Assembly: GCF_029675105.1 (NCBI RefSeq)
Contig: NZ_JAQQFV010000005.1
Span: forward strand, 124,001 to 188,000
From: Nocardia anocheti
GTDB taxonomy: Bacteria; Actinomycetota; Actinomycetes; Mycobacteriales; Mycobacteriaceae
Reading direction: 5' to 3'
DNA length: 64,000 nucleotides
Under the pieces are notes generated by a model. The model saw only the letters and a program-made list of their open reading frames with translations, was not told where the DNA came from and did not search any database. Within the stretch, counting starts at the first letter, position 1, and every line of letters starts with the position of its first letter. Made by a program: the position numbers and the translations under genes. This document shows positions 27,330 through 35,459 of this stretch, piece by piece.

Positions 27330-28034
27330 TCAGACGTTGCGCAGCAGGTGGCGCAGCCAGTCGACGGAGGATTCGGCGGTGGCGGGGGTGATGTCGACCT
27401 GGCGGGCGGTGTGGACGAGGTAGCGGCCGTCGCCGGTGACGTCGATCCACGAGAGCACGCCGGAGGGGTCCTTGTCCCGGCCCGCCGCGACCAGGATCTG
27501 GCCGATGCCCGTGCGCGGGCGCTGCAGGAGCTTGCGGATACGCGCCGCGTCGGAGGGCCCCGAGACGGGCACGGTGACCATATCCCGGCTGTCCTCACGG
27601 ACCTTGGCGACCGGGGCTCCGATGCGCGGCAGCGCACCGGGACGCTGCGCTGGCAGGCGGGAGAATATCTGCGCGGCAAGGCGTTTCGTACTGCCCACCT
27701 GCACGTGCAGCGCGCCGCCGCGATCGTCGGCGCTGCCGGGTTCCTGCACCGCGAGCACCGCGATATCGGCGCTCACCGCCCCGTACATCCGCACCGGCGA
27801 CGTGGTCCGGCCGCAGACCTCGACGCGGATCTCGGGATCGGCCAGCACCCGCAGCGCGGCCGAGAAATCGGCGTCGAGCACGCGGGCGCACCAGGCGTCG
27901 AGCGCGGGTTGCTGCGCGGCGCGTTCGGCCGTATCGCGGGCGGACGCGCGAACGGCGAGCGGGTACGGGACCCGGTCGCCGTCGGTGCGGGCCCAGGCCA
28001 GCGCGAACTGGTCCGGGGTGACATGCCAGTTCAC
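27330..28034 (-). CDS. EspG-family ESX secretion chaperone
   Basis: A 234-residue cytosolic protein of the EspG family, which in mycobacteria binds PE/PPE pairs and delivers them to a type VII (ESX) secretion machine. The N-terminus (NWHVTPDQFALAWARTDGDRVPYPLAV) and the middle (YGAVSADIAVLAVQEPG ... LPAQRPGAL) match the family pattern. I prefer the GTG at 28034, which overlaps the upstream stop (GTGA); a GTG at 28049 would add five residues. It ends an operon with the two substrate-like genes. No ESX core components (EccB-E, MycP) are in the window. Confidence 0.82.
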   Translation of the reverse strand: MNWHVTPDQFALAWARTDGDRVPYPLAVRASARDTAERAAQQPALDAWCARVLDADFSAALRVLADPEIRVEVCGRTTSPVRMYGAVSADIAVLAVQEPGSADDRGGALHVQVGSTKRLAAQIFSRLPAQRPGALPRIGAPVAKVREDSRDMVTVPVSGPSDAARIRKLLQRPRTGIGQILVAAGRDKDPSGVLSWIDVTGDGRYLVHTARQVDITPATAESSVDWLRHLLRNV

Positions 28035-29353
28035 TCGCGTTCGGTCCACTCACCGAGCACGGCGGGACTGGTCGGCTCCATCCGGCCGATCAGCGCGTTC
28101 ACCTCGTCGGCGGGTTCGAGGTAGGTCGGCTCCTCGTCCAGGAACCGCAGGAACTCGTCGTCCTCGTCCTCGAGTTCCTCCGGCGGCGCGGGATGGCGGG
28201 GACCGCCGGGGGAACGGTGATTGTCGGCGGCGGCCATGGCCCCACCCATCAGCCCGCCGATCGCCCCCGCGCTCATCCCGGCGGCGGCCTCGCCACCGGC
28301 GGCCGTGACATCGCGGTCCGGGCGCGCGTCGGTCGCGGCGGCGCCGGTGTCCGACCCCGGGGTGCTCCCGGCGGTCGTGGTGCCGGTGCCGGGGGTGGCG
28401 GCCGGTTTTCCGGAGCGGTCGCGGCGATTTCGGGGATCGGCGCCGGGAACGGAGCCCATCACGGCGCCCGGCGTCCCGGCGGCGGGCGTGCCACCGGAGG
28501 CGGAGGTGGTGGTCGAGGTGGTGCCGACGCGGCCCGGCTGTGCGGTGGTGGCCGGGACCGTCGGTGCGGCCGCCGCGGTCACGGTGCCCGGCGCGGAGGT
28601 CGTCGCCGGAGTGGCCGACGGGGTCTGCGGCTGACCCGGGGTGGGCGCGGTGGTGTCGGCGGGGAGCACGGTGACCACGCCCGCGACCTGGGTCTCACCG
28701 GTGGTCGTCGTCGGCGGCGCCACGGCGGCGGGGTTCGCGCCGGTGAGCGTGACCGCCGGGGTTCCGCCGGTGAGCGCGGTGTCGGTCCCCGGCGCGGTGC
28801 CCGATGTCGTGTCGAGGACGGGGAACGACGGCACGCCCGAACCCGTCGGCACCAGGGCGCCGCCGTAGATCGTCTCCATCGCCCGCACCGCGTCCAGCCG
28901 GGCGTTCTCGGCCTCGCGCACCACGGTCGCGTTGTCGGCGGCCTGCTGGGAATCGAGCAGGGCGGCGGACGGATCGGGTTGTGCCGCATCGGGTTCGGCG
29001 ATGGCGGCGCGCACGGACTCGGCGGCGTCGCCCGCGCGGGACAGTCGCACGCCGACGGCGGTGAGCACATCGGCGATGCGCCTGCCCGCCTGCTCGAACT
29101 CGCTCACCGCGTCCACGGCCTGCTGGGCGGCACTACCGCGCCAGCCGTCGGCCAGCGCCGCGCGGATCTCCCCGTGCGCGTTGTCGACCTCGTCGCCGAG
29201 CCCGGTGGCCGTGGTGAGGAAGGCGTCGCCCGCGGCGGACAGGGCGGCCGGGTCGAGCCTCTGCACGGCCTGGTGGATCTCGGCGTGCGAGAGATTGTCG
29301 AAGACCTCGATCACCGGCGCGTAGTCCGGATCGGTGCCGGAGAGCTTACGCAT
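28031..29353 (-). CDS. WXG100/PPE-like putative type VII secretion substrate with long Thr/Pro linker
   Basis: A 440-residue protein. Residues 1-125 form a helical hairpin-like domain with a WXG-type motif at the turn (GWRGSAA, Trp71-Gly73). Residues about 150-350 are a low-complexity Thr/Pro/Ala/Gly linker; then comes a Gly/Ala-rich hydrophobic stretch (MSAGAIGGLMGGAMAAAD) and an acidic tail. I see no exact YxxxD/E secretion signal near its end, so the small partner may supply it, as PE proteins do for PPE proteins. The ATG overlaps the end of the small gene, and the stop overlaps the EspG start. Confidence 0.75.
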   Translation of the reverse strand: MRKLSGTDPDYAPVIEVFDNLSHAEIHQAVQRLDPAALSAAGDAFLTTATGLGDEVDNAHGEIRAALADGWRGSAAQQAVDAVSEFEQAGRRIADVLTAVGVRLSRAGDAAESVRAAIAEPDAAQPDPSAALLDSQQAADNATVVREAENARLDAVRAMETIYGGALVPTGSGVPSFPVLDTTSGTAPGTDTALTGGTPAVTLTGANPAAVAPPTTTTGETQVAGVVTVLPADTTAPTPGQPQTPSATPATTSAPGTVTAAAAPTVPATTAQPGRVGTTSTTTSASGGTPAAGTPGAVMGSVPGADPRNRRDRSGKPAATPGTGTTTAGSTPGSDTGAAATDARPDRDVTAAGGEAAAGMSAGAIGGLMGGAMAAADNHRSPGGPRHPAPPEELEDEDDEFLRFLDEEPTYLEPADEVNALIGRMEPTSPAVLGEWTERE

Positions 29354-29744
29354 GGCCGTCTCCCTCGAGCTCGAGCGCGGCGACCGCACCGGCCAGCGCC
29401 TGGTCGTTCTCGCGGTAGGCCGCACCGGCGGCGCGGAACACCGTGGCGAGCTCGCGCGCGGTGCGCGCGTAGGCCCGCAGCTGCTCCAGCGCGTCACCGG
29501 TCTTGGACTCGAAACCGGTGCGCAGCGCCGCGCCGGAGGCCAGCCCGCCGAAGCCCGGCAGCGTCTGCGCCGCGCCGAGGACTCCCAACTGCGCCTCCAC
29601 CGCGTCGGCCAGCCGTTCGTAGCGCAGCGCGCACCGCTCGGGTGCGCCGTCGGCGACCAGCACGCCGTCGATCCACAGCCCGCCCTCGTCGACGGCCGTG
29701 CCCAGCGCGGCCGTGTTCGGCAGCCCCGTTCGATTCGGTTGCAC
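29346..29744 (-). CDS. Small PE/EspC-like putative type VII secretion substrate with YxxxD signal
   Basis: A 132-residue helical protein. The C-terminal helix (FESKTGDALEQLRAYARTARELATVFRAAGAAYREND) ends with Tyr110-Arg-Glu-Asn-Asp114, an exact YxxxD/E general type VII secretion signal. The N-terminal half is predicted helix-turn-helix with no classical signal peptide. The start is GTG with AAGGGGG about 6 nt upstream. It overlaps the PPE-like gene, as expected for heterodimeric substrates encoded in pairs. Confidence 0.75.
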   Translation of the reverse strand: MQPNRTGLPNTAALGTAVDEGGLWIDGVLVADGAPERCALRYERLADAVEAQLGVLGAAQTLPGFGGLASGAALRTGFESKTGDALEQLRAYARTARELATVFRAAGAAYRENDQALAGAVAALELEGDGHA

Positions 29745-29762
29745 CGTTTCCCCCTTCGTCGT

Positions 29763-30368
29763 TCAGCGCGCGGTGCCGAGTACCCACTGCGCGATATCGG
29801 CCGCCACGCGCTGGCGCACCGGTTCGTGCAACAGGTCGTGGCCCGCGTCGGCGTACTCGCGCAAATCTACCGATCCGTGGCGCGCTGTCCATAGCCGGAT
29901 CACATCGATCGGTGCCCGCCGATCGTCCACACCGTGCACCGCCAGGACCGCCAGCGCGGGGTCCGGCGTGATCTCGGTGCCCCGCCGCGGCGTGCCGCAC
30001 AGCACGAGTCCGGCCAGGCCCGACGGCGGGTCGGCGGCCACGGTGAGCGCGGTGGCCGCGCCCAGTGAGTGGCCCATCAGCACCGGGGCGCGGTCGTGCT
30101 CGGCGCGCGCCAGCGCGAGCAGTCCGCGGGCGTCGGCGGCGAGTTCGTCGAGGGTGCCCGGCGCGTCCGGGTCGCCCTCGCTCAACCCCTGTCCGGCGGT
30201 GTCGAGGGCCCACAGCGCGATCCCGGCCGGACGCAGCGCCGCGGCGAAATGGTGGTAGTGCCCGCTGTGTTGGCCGGTGCCCGGCAGCAGGACCAGCGTC
30301 GCCGTCGCCCCGGCGGGCGACCACCGTCGGTAGTGCAGGCGGCCGCGGTCGCTGTCGAAGGAGGGCAC
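29763..30368 (-). CDS. Alpha/beta hydrolase (monoacylglycerol-lipase-like)
   Basis: A 201-residue serine hydrolase. The nucleophile elbow is GHSLG (MGHSLGAATAL), the acid is in GVDDRRAP and the histidine in DAGHDLL. The order and the LPGTGQHSGHYHHFAAAL start resemble monoacylglycerol lipases or lysophospholipases. No signal peptide is present. The GTG start is preceded by CATAAT-N6, a leaderless promoter that probably serves the whole four-gene operon, since the type VII substrate gene begins 18 nt after this stop. Confidence 0.85.
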   Translation of the reverse strand: MPSFDSDRGRLHYRRWSPAGATATLVLLPGTGQHSGHYHHFAAALRPAGIALWALDTAGQGLSEGDPDAPGTLDELAADARGLLALARAEHDRAPVLMGHSLGAATALTVAADPPSGLAGLVLCGTPRRGTEITPDPALAVLAVHGVDDRRAPIDVIRLWTARHGSVDLREYADAGHDLLHEPVRQRVAADIAQWVLGTAR

Positions 30369-30380
30369 CGTCCGATTATG
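30369..30380 (-). promoter_or_regulatory. Leaderless -10 (CATAAT) of the hydrolase-T7SS operon
   Basis: On the minus strand CATAAT is followed by CGGACG and GTG. This is the only promoter-like element I see for the hydrolase / PE-like / PPE-like / EspG genes. Confidence 0.55.
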
Positions 30381-30616
30381 GCTGTTCGGGGTGCCGCGAG
30401 CGTAGGGGGGCGCGCACCGGAATTCGGGGCGCGCTCTTGTGACATCACCGATCGGCCGATGAATAGTCCTGTGCGACAAGATCAATCCGGACGCGCCTCG
30501 CCGTGCACGGTGCCGGGGTGCGCGGGTTTTCGGAGTGCAGAGTGCGCTCACCATCGATCCGCCGGAGCCGCTACACTTCCCGCGTCGAACTGAGTCAACA
30601 GAGTCGAGGTTTGTGC

Positions 30617-31528
30617 ATGTTGTCGTTCCGTCGTTGCGTCGCCCATCTCGCCGTCGGCGCGGCCGTCGTGACCACTGCCTCGATCGGCACCGGGACCGCG
30701 AGCGCCGCGCCGGTGGCCTCCTGCGCGCAGGCGCGCGAGGACGTCGCGATCCGCTCGAGCGTGCCGCTGCTGGACTGGTCGGAGAACTTCGGCATCGACG
30801 GTGCCGGGAACCTGTGGGTCGCCCGGGTCATGCGCGGTGAGGTGCAGCGCTACGACGGCGACGGCAGACTCACCGCCACCGTCGCGGTGCCCTCGCCCGG
30901 GGCGGTCCGGCTCGGCCCCGACGGGCTGCTGTATGTGGTGACCGGCAACTCGCCGCTGGCGGGCGCGGGCGGCATCGTCCGCTTCGACCCCGCCGCGGCC
31001 GACCCCGCGCCGACCTCCTTCGCCACCGGCTTCGCCCACCCCAACGGCGCCGCCTTCGACGACGCGGGCAACCTCTACGTCACCGCCTCCGACGGCGTGC
31101 ACCGCCTGCGCCGCGACGGCAGCGAGGACATGGACTGGTGGTCCGAGGTCGCCGTCGAGGGCCCCAACGGCATTGCCGTGTCCGGTGATTCGGTGTATGT
31201 CACCGCCAACTTCGTCGCCGATTCCGGCCCCGTCGGGCGCGTGCTGCGCCTCTCGCGCACCAACCCCGCCGACAGCACCACCATCGCCGACCTGACCTCC
31301 ATCGGCAGCCTGCCCGACTTCGTCGACGACCTGGTCATCCGCGACGGCGACCTCTACGTCACCACGCTGGCCGGTCACCTCGTGCGCGTCGACCCGGTCA
31401 CCGGGACCGCGTGCAATGTCCTGTCCACCCAGCCGCTCACCGCGGTGGTCGCCGATCCGGACGACCCGTCGGCACTGCTGGCGGGTTCGGAAGAGGGCAC
31501 GGTTCTGCGCATCCGCCCGCAGGGCTGA
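30617..31528 (+). CDS. Secreted beta-propeller (SMP-30/gluconolactonase-like) protein
   Basis: A 303-residue exported protein. The signal peptide ends about TASIGTGTASA-AP. The mature part has repeated blade motifs (ENFGIDGAGNLWVARV, VRLGPDGLLYVVTG, GAAFDDAGNLYVTA, NGIAVSGDSVYVTANF, LVIRDGDLYVTTLAG) of a six-bladed SMP-30/NHL-type propeller. Its substrate is unknown. The ATG has GAGG about 7 nt upstream. It diverges from the hydrolase operon across a 248-bp gap and converges on the next exported protein. Confidence 0.87.
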   Translation: MLSFRRCVAHLAVGAAVVTTASIGTGTASAAPVASCAQAREDVAIRSSVPLLDWSENFGIDGAGNLWVARVMRGEVQRYDGDGRLTATVAVPSPGAVRLGPDGLLYVVTGNSPLAGAGGIVRFDPAAADPAPTSFATGFAHPNGAAFDDAGNLYVTASDGVHRLRRDGSEDMDWWSEVAVEGPNGIAVSGDSVYVTANFVADSGPVGRVLRLSRTNPADSTTIADLTSIGSLPDFVDDLVIRDGDLYVTTLAGHLVRVDPVTGTACNVLSTQPLTAVVADPDDPSALLAGSEEGTVLRIRPQG

Positions 31529-31593
31529 GCGGGCGGGGTGTGTGCGGGCCCGGAACCGTAGCGCGGCAGCTGATTCCGGGCGATGACCGGCTC

Positions 31594-32421
31594 TCAGCCG
31601 TCGACGGTGACCGCTGACGGCGCGCTCGGACGTTCCGGCGCGGGCGCGGGCGTCGTGGTCTCCACGGGCGCCGGAGCCGGTGCGGGCGCGGGGGTTTCGG
31701 GGGCGGGGGCCTGCGAGGTGTTCGGCCCACCCGAGGACGATTCGCCCGAGCCCGGATTGATCGGTTCCGGTGCGGGTGGGGCCGCCGGGGTCTCGGTCGA
31801 CACGACCGGCAGATCCGGGACGACGAAGGTGCCCACGGTCGGCGTCATCACGCAGCGCGCGCCCGGGTAGTCGATGGAGCCCCACATGGAGGCGATCACC
31901 GTTCCGGCGCCGGTGTGCACGGTCTTCGACAGCGAGGGCAGGTGGTACTCGGTCTGGTCGTCGAGGGCGATGATGCCGCTCTGCCCGGTGTTCACGTTCA
32001 CCCAGGCCACGCTCAGACCGGACGACAGCGGCACACCCGAGTGGCGCGGGCTCGCGCTGAACCGCATGTCACCGGGGGTGAGGCTGAACTCGTCGCGCGG
32101 GCCGGGGCCCTCGTAGGTGGCGGCGGCGATGATCGTGGTGACCGGGCCGTTGCTGCCGCAGCCGAAAGTCGGTGCGGCATAGGTGAACGGGGTGAACTGC
32201 GCGGAGACCTCGCGCAGCGCGTCGGCGCCGACGAGGGTGGTGAAGCTGCTCAGCGCGCCGACCCCGGCCCGGGCGGCGGTGTCCTGGCCCGCGATCTCGC
32301 CGAGGTGGGTGAGGCCGTCCTCGAGTGGCGCGGCGCTCGCCGGTGACATCAGCAGCGCCAGGGCGCCGATGCTCGCCGCGGTGACCGTCGCCGCCCTGTC
32401 TGCGATGGATCTGCCGTTCAC
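31594..32421 (-). CDS. Exported protein with Pro/Ala-rich C-terminus, unknown function
   Basis: A 275-residue exported protein. A signal peptide ends near SPASA-APLEDGL. The central domain (about 60-205) has two cysteines (FGCGSNG and ARCVMTP), probably a disulfide, and a beta-rich pattern (PVTTIIAAATYEG, SVAWVNVNTGQSG). From about residue 210 the chain is a flexible Pro/Ala/Glu/Thr tail, typical of mycolate-envelope proteins that cross the cell wall. The GTG start has GGAG about 6 nt upstream. I do not recognise the family. Confidence 0.78.
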   Translation of the reverse strand: MNGRSIADRAATVTAASIGALALLMSPASAAPLEDGLTHLGEIAGQDTAARAGVGALSSFTTLVGADALREVSAQFTPFTYAAPTFGCGSNGPVTTIIAAATYEGPGPRDEFSLTPGDMRFSASPRHSGVPLSSGLSVAWVNVNTGQSGIIALDDQTEYHLPSLSKTVHTGAGTVIASMWGSIDYPGARCVMTPTVGTFVVPDLPVVSTETPAAPPAPEPINPGSGESSSGGPNTSQAPAPETPAPAPAPAPVETTTPAPAPERPSAPSAVTVDG

Positions 32422-32610
32422 CCGTACTCCTCGATGGATGCTCCGCGCCGGTTCCCCGGCCCGTCTGGCAACGTACCAGGTCGTCCTCGGGCTCGTAGAC
32501 CACCGATGACGCGGCCGGGCCGGGCGTGCGGTGGGTGTGATGTAGTCGACATCCGGCTTTACCAAGGGGTAGGTTTCTTCTCGACGGCTACGAGACGCTG
32601 GGAGACCCGT

Positions 32611-33783
32611 ATGAAGTTAGCCTTGTCCCCCGAAGAGCTCGCTTTTCGTGACGAGCTCCGGCAGTTCTATCGCACCGAGATCCCGTCCGAGATCCGCGAC
32701 CGGGTGAAATACGGACACGAGTTGTCCCGCGAGGACATCGTCACCGCCAACAAGATCCTCAACGACCACGGCCTGGCCGTGCCCAACTGGCCGGTGGCCT
32801 GGGGCGGCAAGGACTGGACGCCCATGCAGCGTCACCTGTGGCTCGACGAGATGCAGCTGGCCTCGGTGCCCGAGCCGCTGACCTTCAACGCCTCGATGGT
32901 CGGCCCGGTCATCGCCCAGTTCGGTTCCGAGGAGCTCAAGCAGCGCTTCCTGCCGCCCACCGCCGCCCTCGACATCTGGTGGTGCCAGGGCTTCTCCGAA
33001 CCCGACGCGGGCTCCGACCTCGCCTCGCTGCGCACCACCGCCATCCGCGACGGCGACTCCTACATCGTCAACGGCCAGAAGATCTGGACCACGCTGGGCC
33101 AGTACGCCGACTGGATCTTCTGCCTGGTCCGCACCGACCCGAACGCGCCCAAGAAGCAGGCGGGCATCTCCTTCCTGCTCTTCGACGTGAAGACGCCCGG
33201 TGTCACCATGCGCCCGATCAAGCTGATCGACGGCAGCTTCGAGGTCAACGAGGTGTTCTTCGAGAACGTCCGGGTGCCCGCCGACCAACTCGTCGGCGAG
33301 GAGAACCAGGGCTGGACCTACGCCAAGTTCCTGCTCGGCAACGAGCGCACCTCCATCACCGGCGTCGGCAAGACCAAGGTCAAGATCGGCCTGGCCAAGG
33401 ACCACGCCCGCTCGGTCAGCACCGGTCACGGCACCCTGCTCGACGATCCGGTCTTCGCCGCGCGGGTGGCCGAGCTGGAGAACGAGCTGCTGGCACTCGA
33501 GCTCACCCAGCTGCGGGTGGTGTCCAATTCCGTCGACGGCAAGCCCAACCCGGCCTCCTCGGTGCTCAAGCTGCGCGGCTCGGAGCTGCAACAGGCGGCC
33601 ACCGAACTGCTGCTCGACATCGCCGGGGCCGACGCGCTGCCGGTGGACGCCGACGGCATCGCCTCCCCGCCGTGGGCCCAGCACAGCGGTCCCGGCTACC
33701 TGAACTACCGCAAGGTGTCCATCTACGGAGGCTCGAGCGAGGTCCAGCGCTCGATCATTTCCTCCACGATCCTCGGATTGTGA
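32611..33783 (+). CDS. Acyl-CoA dehydrogenase, first subunit of a probable heterotetramer
   Basis: A 390-residue FadE-type flavoenzyme oxidising acyl-CoA to enoyl-CoA. The signature WWCQGFSEPDAGSDLASLRTTA, INGQKIWTT-like VNGQKIWTTLGQYADW, and the C-terminal IYGGSSEVQR are present. The usual IYEGT catalytic Glu position is Gly here. In mycobacteria such proteins are encoded in adjacent pairs that form alpha2beta2 dehydrogenases for steroid or branched acyl-CoA esters, and the next gene fits as partner. The ATG has GGGAGA 5 nt upstream. The substrate is not predictable from sequence. Confidence 0.93.
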   Translation: MKLALSPEELAFRDELRQFYRTEIPSEIRDRVKYGHELSREDIVTANKILNDHGLAVPNWPVAWGGKDWTPMQRHLWLDEMQLASVPEPLTFNASMVGPVIAQFGSEELKQRFLPPTAALDIWWCQGFSEPDAGSDLASLRTTAIRDGDSYIVNGQKIWTTLGQYADWIFCLVRTDPNAPKKQAGISFLLFDVKTPGVTMRPIKLIDGSFEVNEVFFENVRVPADQLVGEENQGWTYAKFLLGNERTSITGVGKTKVKIGLAKDHARSVSTGHGTLLDDPVFAARVAELENELLALELTQLRVVSNSVDGKPNPASSVLKLRGSELQQAATELLLDIAGADALPVDADGIASPPWAQHSGPGYLNYRKVSIYGGSSEVQRSIISSTILGL

Positions 33784-33792
33784 GGCGCTGAC

Positions 33793-34920
33793 ATGGATCT
33801 CGCACTGACCGAAGAACAGACGATGCTGCGCGACACCGTGCGCGATCTGCTGCGCCGCTTCTACGACGGCGAGGCACTGGCCAAGGTCGGAGACACCGAC
33901 CCCGGCTGGAACCGCACGGTCTGGAAGCAGCTCGCCGACCTGGGCGTGCTCGGCCTGACCATCGACGAGGACGACGGCGGCGCGGGCGCCGGTCCGGTCG
34001 AGGCGATGCTCGTGCAGGAGGAACTGGGCCGCGCGCTGGCCCCGGAACCGGTGCTCGACGCGGTGGTGATCCCCGCCGAGCTGCTGAAGCTGACCGGCAG
34101 CGCCGAACAGCGTGCCCGCCTGCTGCCCGCCCTCGCCTCCGGCGAGAAACTGCTCGCCTTCGCCCACACCGAGCCCGGCAAGCGCTGGCCGTCCACCGAA
34201 CTCGCCACCACCGCCACCGGGCAGGGCGATACCCACACGCTGACCGGCGTGAAGAACCCGGTGCTGCGCGGCGACTGCGCCGACGAGCTCATCGTCAGCG
34301 CGGTGCTGCCGGGCGGCGGCGTCGGACTGTTCCTGGTCGACCCGACCGGCGCCGGGGTGGTGCGGCGGACCTACCGCACCTTCGACGGCCGCCGCGGCGC
34401 GCAGATCGAGCTCGACGGCGCGGCGGGCGAACTGCTCGGCGACACCGTCGACGCGGCCGAACAGATCGCCCTGGTGCAGGGCTACGCGCAGGCGGCGCTG
34501 TGCGCGGAGTCGGTGGGCGCGATGGAGATCGCGCTCACGCTCACCACCGAATACCTCAAGACCCGCAAGCAGTTCGGCGTCACGCTCTCGAAGTTCCAGA
34601 CGCTCACCCAGCGCGCGGCCGACTGCTATGTCTCGCTGGAACTGGCCCGCAGCATGAGCCTCTACGCCACCGCGGCCCTGGCCGACGGCGGCAACGACCC
34701 GGTGGTCGCCTCGCGCGCGCGACTGCAGATCGGCAAGTCCGCCGAACACATCGGGCAGGAGGCCGTACAGATGCACGGCGGTATCGGCGTCACGGCGGAA
34801 TACCCGGTGAGCCACTATGTCGCCCGGCTCACGGCCATCGGCCAGACCCTCGGCGGCGCCCTGGAACACCGCAGGATCCTCGCCGACCGCGTCGGCTCCT
34901 ACGACCTACCCCAGCTCTAG
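33793..34920 (+). CDS. Acyl-CoA dehydrogenase, second subunit
   Basis: A 375-residue partner of the preceding gene, 9 nt downstream. It keeps the C-terminal flavin-binding features (RKQFGVTLSKFQTLTQRAADCYV and VQMHGGIGVTAEYPVSHYVAR) but its middle domain is diverged (HTEPGKRWPSTELATT in place of the SEPxAGSD signature). This asymmetry is typical of the beta subunits of the mycobacterial heterotetrameric dehydrogenases, where each active site is shared between the two chains. Confidence 0.92.
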   Translation: MDLALTEEQTMLRDTVRDLLRRFYDGEALAKVGDTDPGWNRTVWKQLADLGVLGLTIDEDDGGAGAGPVEAMLVQEELGRALAPEPVLDAVVIPAELLKLTGSAEQRARLLPALASGEKLLAFAHTEPGKRWPSTELATTATGQGDTHTLTGVKNPVLRGDCADELIVSAVLPGGGVGLFLVDPTGAGVVRRTYRTFDGRRGAQIELDGAAGELLGDTVDAAEQIALVQGYAQAALCAESVGAMEIALTLTTEYLKTRKQFGVTLSKFQTLTQRAADCYVSLELARSMSLYATAALADGGNDPVVASRARLQIGKSAEHIGQEAVQMHGGIGVTAEYPVSHYVARLTAIGQTLGGALEHRRILADRVGSYDLPQL

Positions 34921-34931
34921 CTTTCGATCCC

Positions 34932-34964
34932 GATGGTGCGTACCCGCTCCGGGTGCGCACCATC
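34932..34964. terminator. Hairpin between convergent genes
   Basis: GATGGTGCGTACCC pairs with GGGTGCGCACCATC across a 5-nt loop (GCTCC); 14 pairs including one U-G. It lies 12 nt past the dehydrogenase stop and before the convergent oxidoreductase gene, so it may terminate both. Confidence 0.7.
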
Positions 34965-34987
34965 GTGCTGTCGGCCGCCGTTTCCAC

Positions 34988-35380
34988 TCACCCCTCCAGC
35001 CGGATCCGGATACCCGCCATGCGCTCGGCACCCCCGCGCAGCGCGGTGCCGATCAGCCCGATCCGGGCGACCAGCCCGTACTTGCGCTTCATCAGACCGG
35101 CGAAGTGCGCACTCGCGTCGGGCGCCAGCACCTCGGCGACCCCGGGCACCGGGAGCCCGAGTGGCTTGCCACGCCAGTCGCAGGGGGCCAGAGTCACCCG
35201 GCCGCTGTTGCGGATGCGCTTCACCTTTCCCGCGTCCGCCGCGCTCCACACCGCCAGCGCCGCGCCGTCACGCATCGCCCAGACCGGGGTCGGGACCGGG
35301 GTGCCGTCCCGACGAAAAGTGGTGAGCAGCAGATACTTACCGGCCGCCAGATCGTCCAGCACCGTGTCGAAGTGTTCCAT
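34988..35380 (-). CDS. PPOX-class F420/FMN-dependent oxidoreductase-like protein
   Basis: A 130-residue split-barrel flavin-binding protein. MEHFDTVLDDLAAGKYLLLTTFRRDGTPVPTPVWAM is the family's usual N-terminus, with the strand that contacts the deazaflavin or FMN; VWSAADAGKVKRIRNSGRVTLAPCDWRGKP continues the barrel. Such enzymes reduce diverse small molecules with F420H2. A leaderless -10 (TAGTAT, 7 nt, ATG) overlaps a palindromic operator. A TetR gene lies about 600 bp away on the other strand and could be the regulator. Confidence 0.87.
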   Translation of the reverse strand: MEHFDTVLDDLAAGKYLLLTTFRRDGTPVPTPVWAMRDGAALAVWSAADAGKVKRIRNSGRVTLAPCDWRGKPLGLPVPGVAEVLAPDASAHFAGLMKRKYGLVARIGLIGTALRGGAERMAGIRIRLEG

Positions 35381-35387
35381 CGGTCCG

Positions 35388-35403
35388 ATACTAACCAGTT
35401 AGT
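35388..35403 (-). promoter_or_regulatory. TetR-type operator overlapping the -10 of the oxidoreductase gene
   Basis: ACTAAC-CA-GTTAGT (35390-35403) is a perfect 6-bp inverted repeat; on the minus strand TAGTAT (35393-35388) overlaps it and is followed by 7 nt and ATG. A repressor bound here would block the promoter. Confidence 0.55.
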
Positions 35404-35459
35404 TAAGCTGGTGGATCGGAGCCGCCGACGACGCGCGGCGCGGCTGGAAGGGATCCCGC

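Noticed and set aside
27330..29744. Complete ESX secretion locus
   Set aside because: Only substrate-like and chaperone genes are present; no EccA-E or mycosin genes occur in the window.
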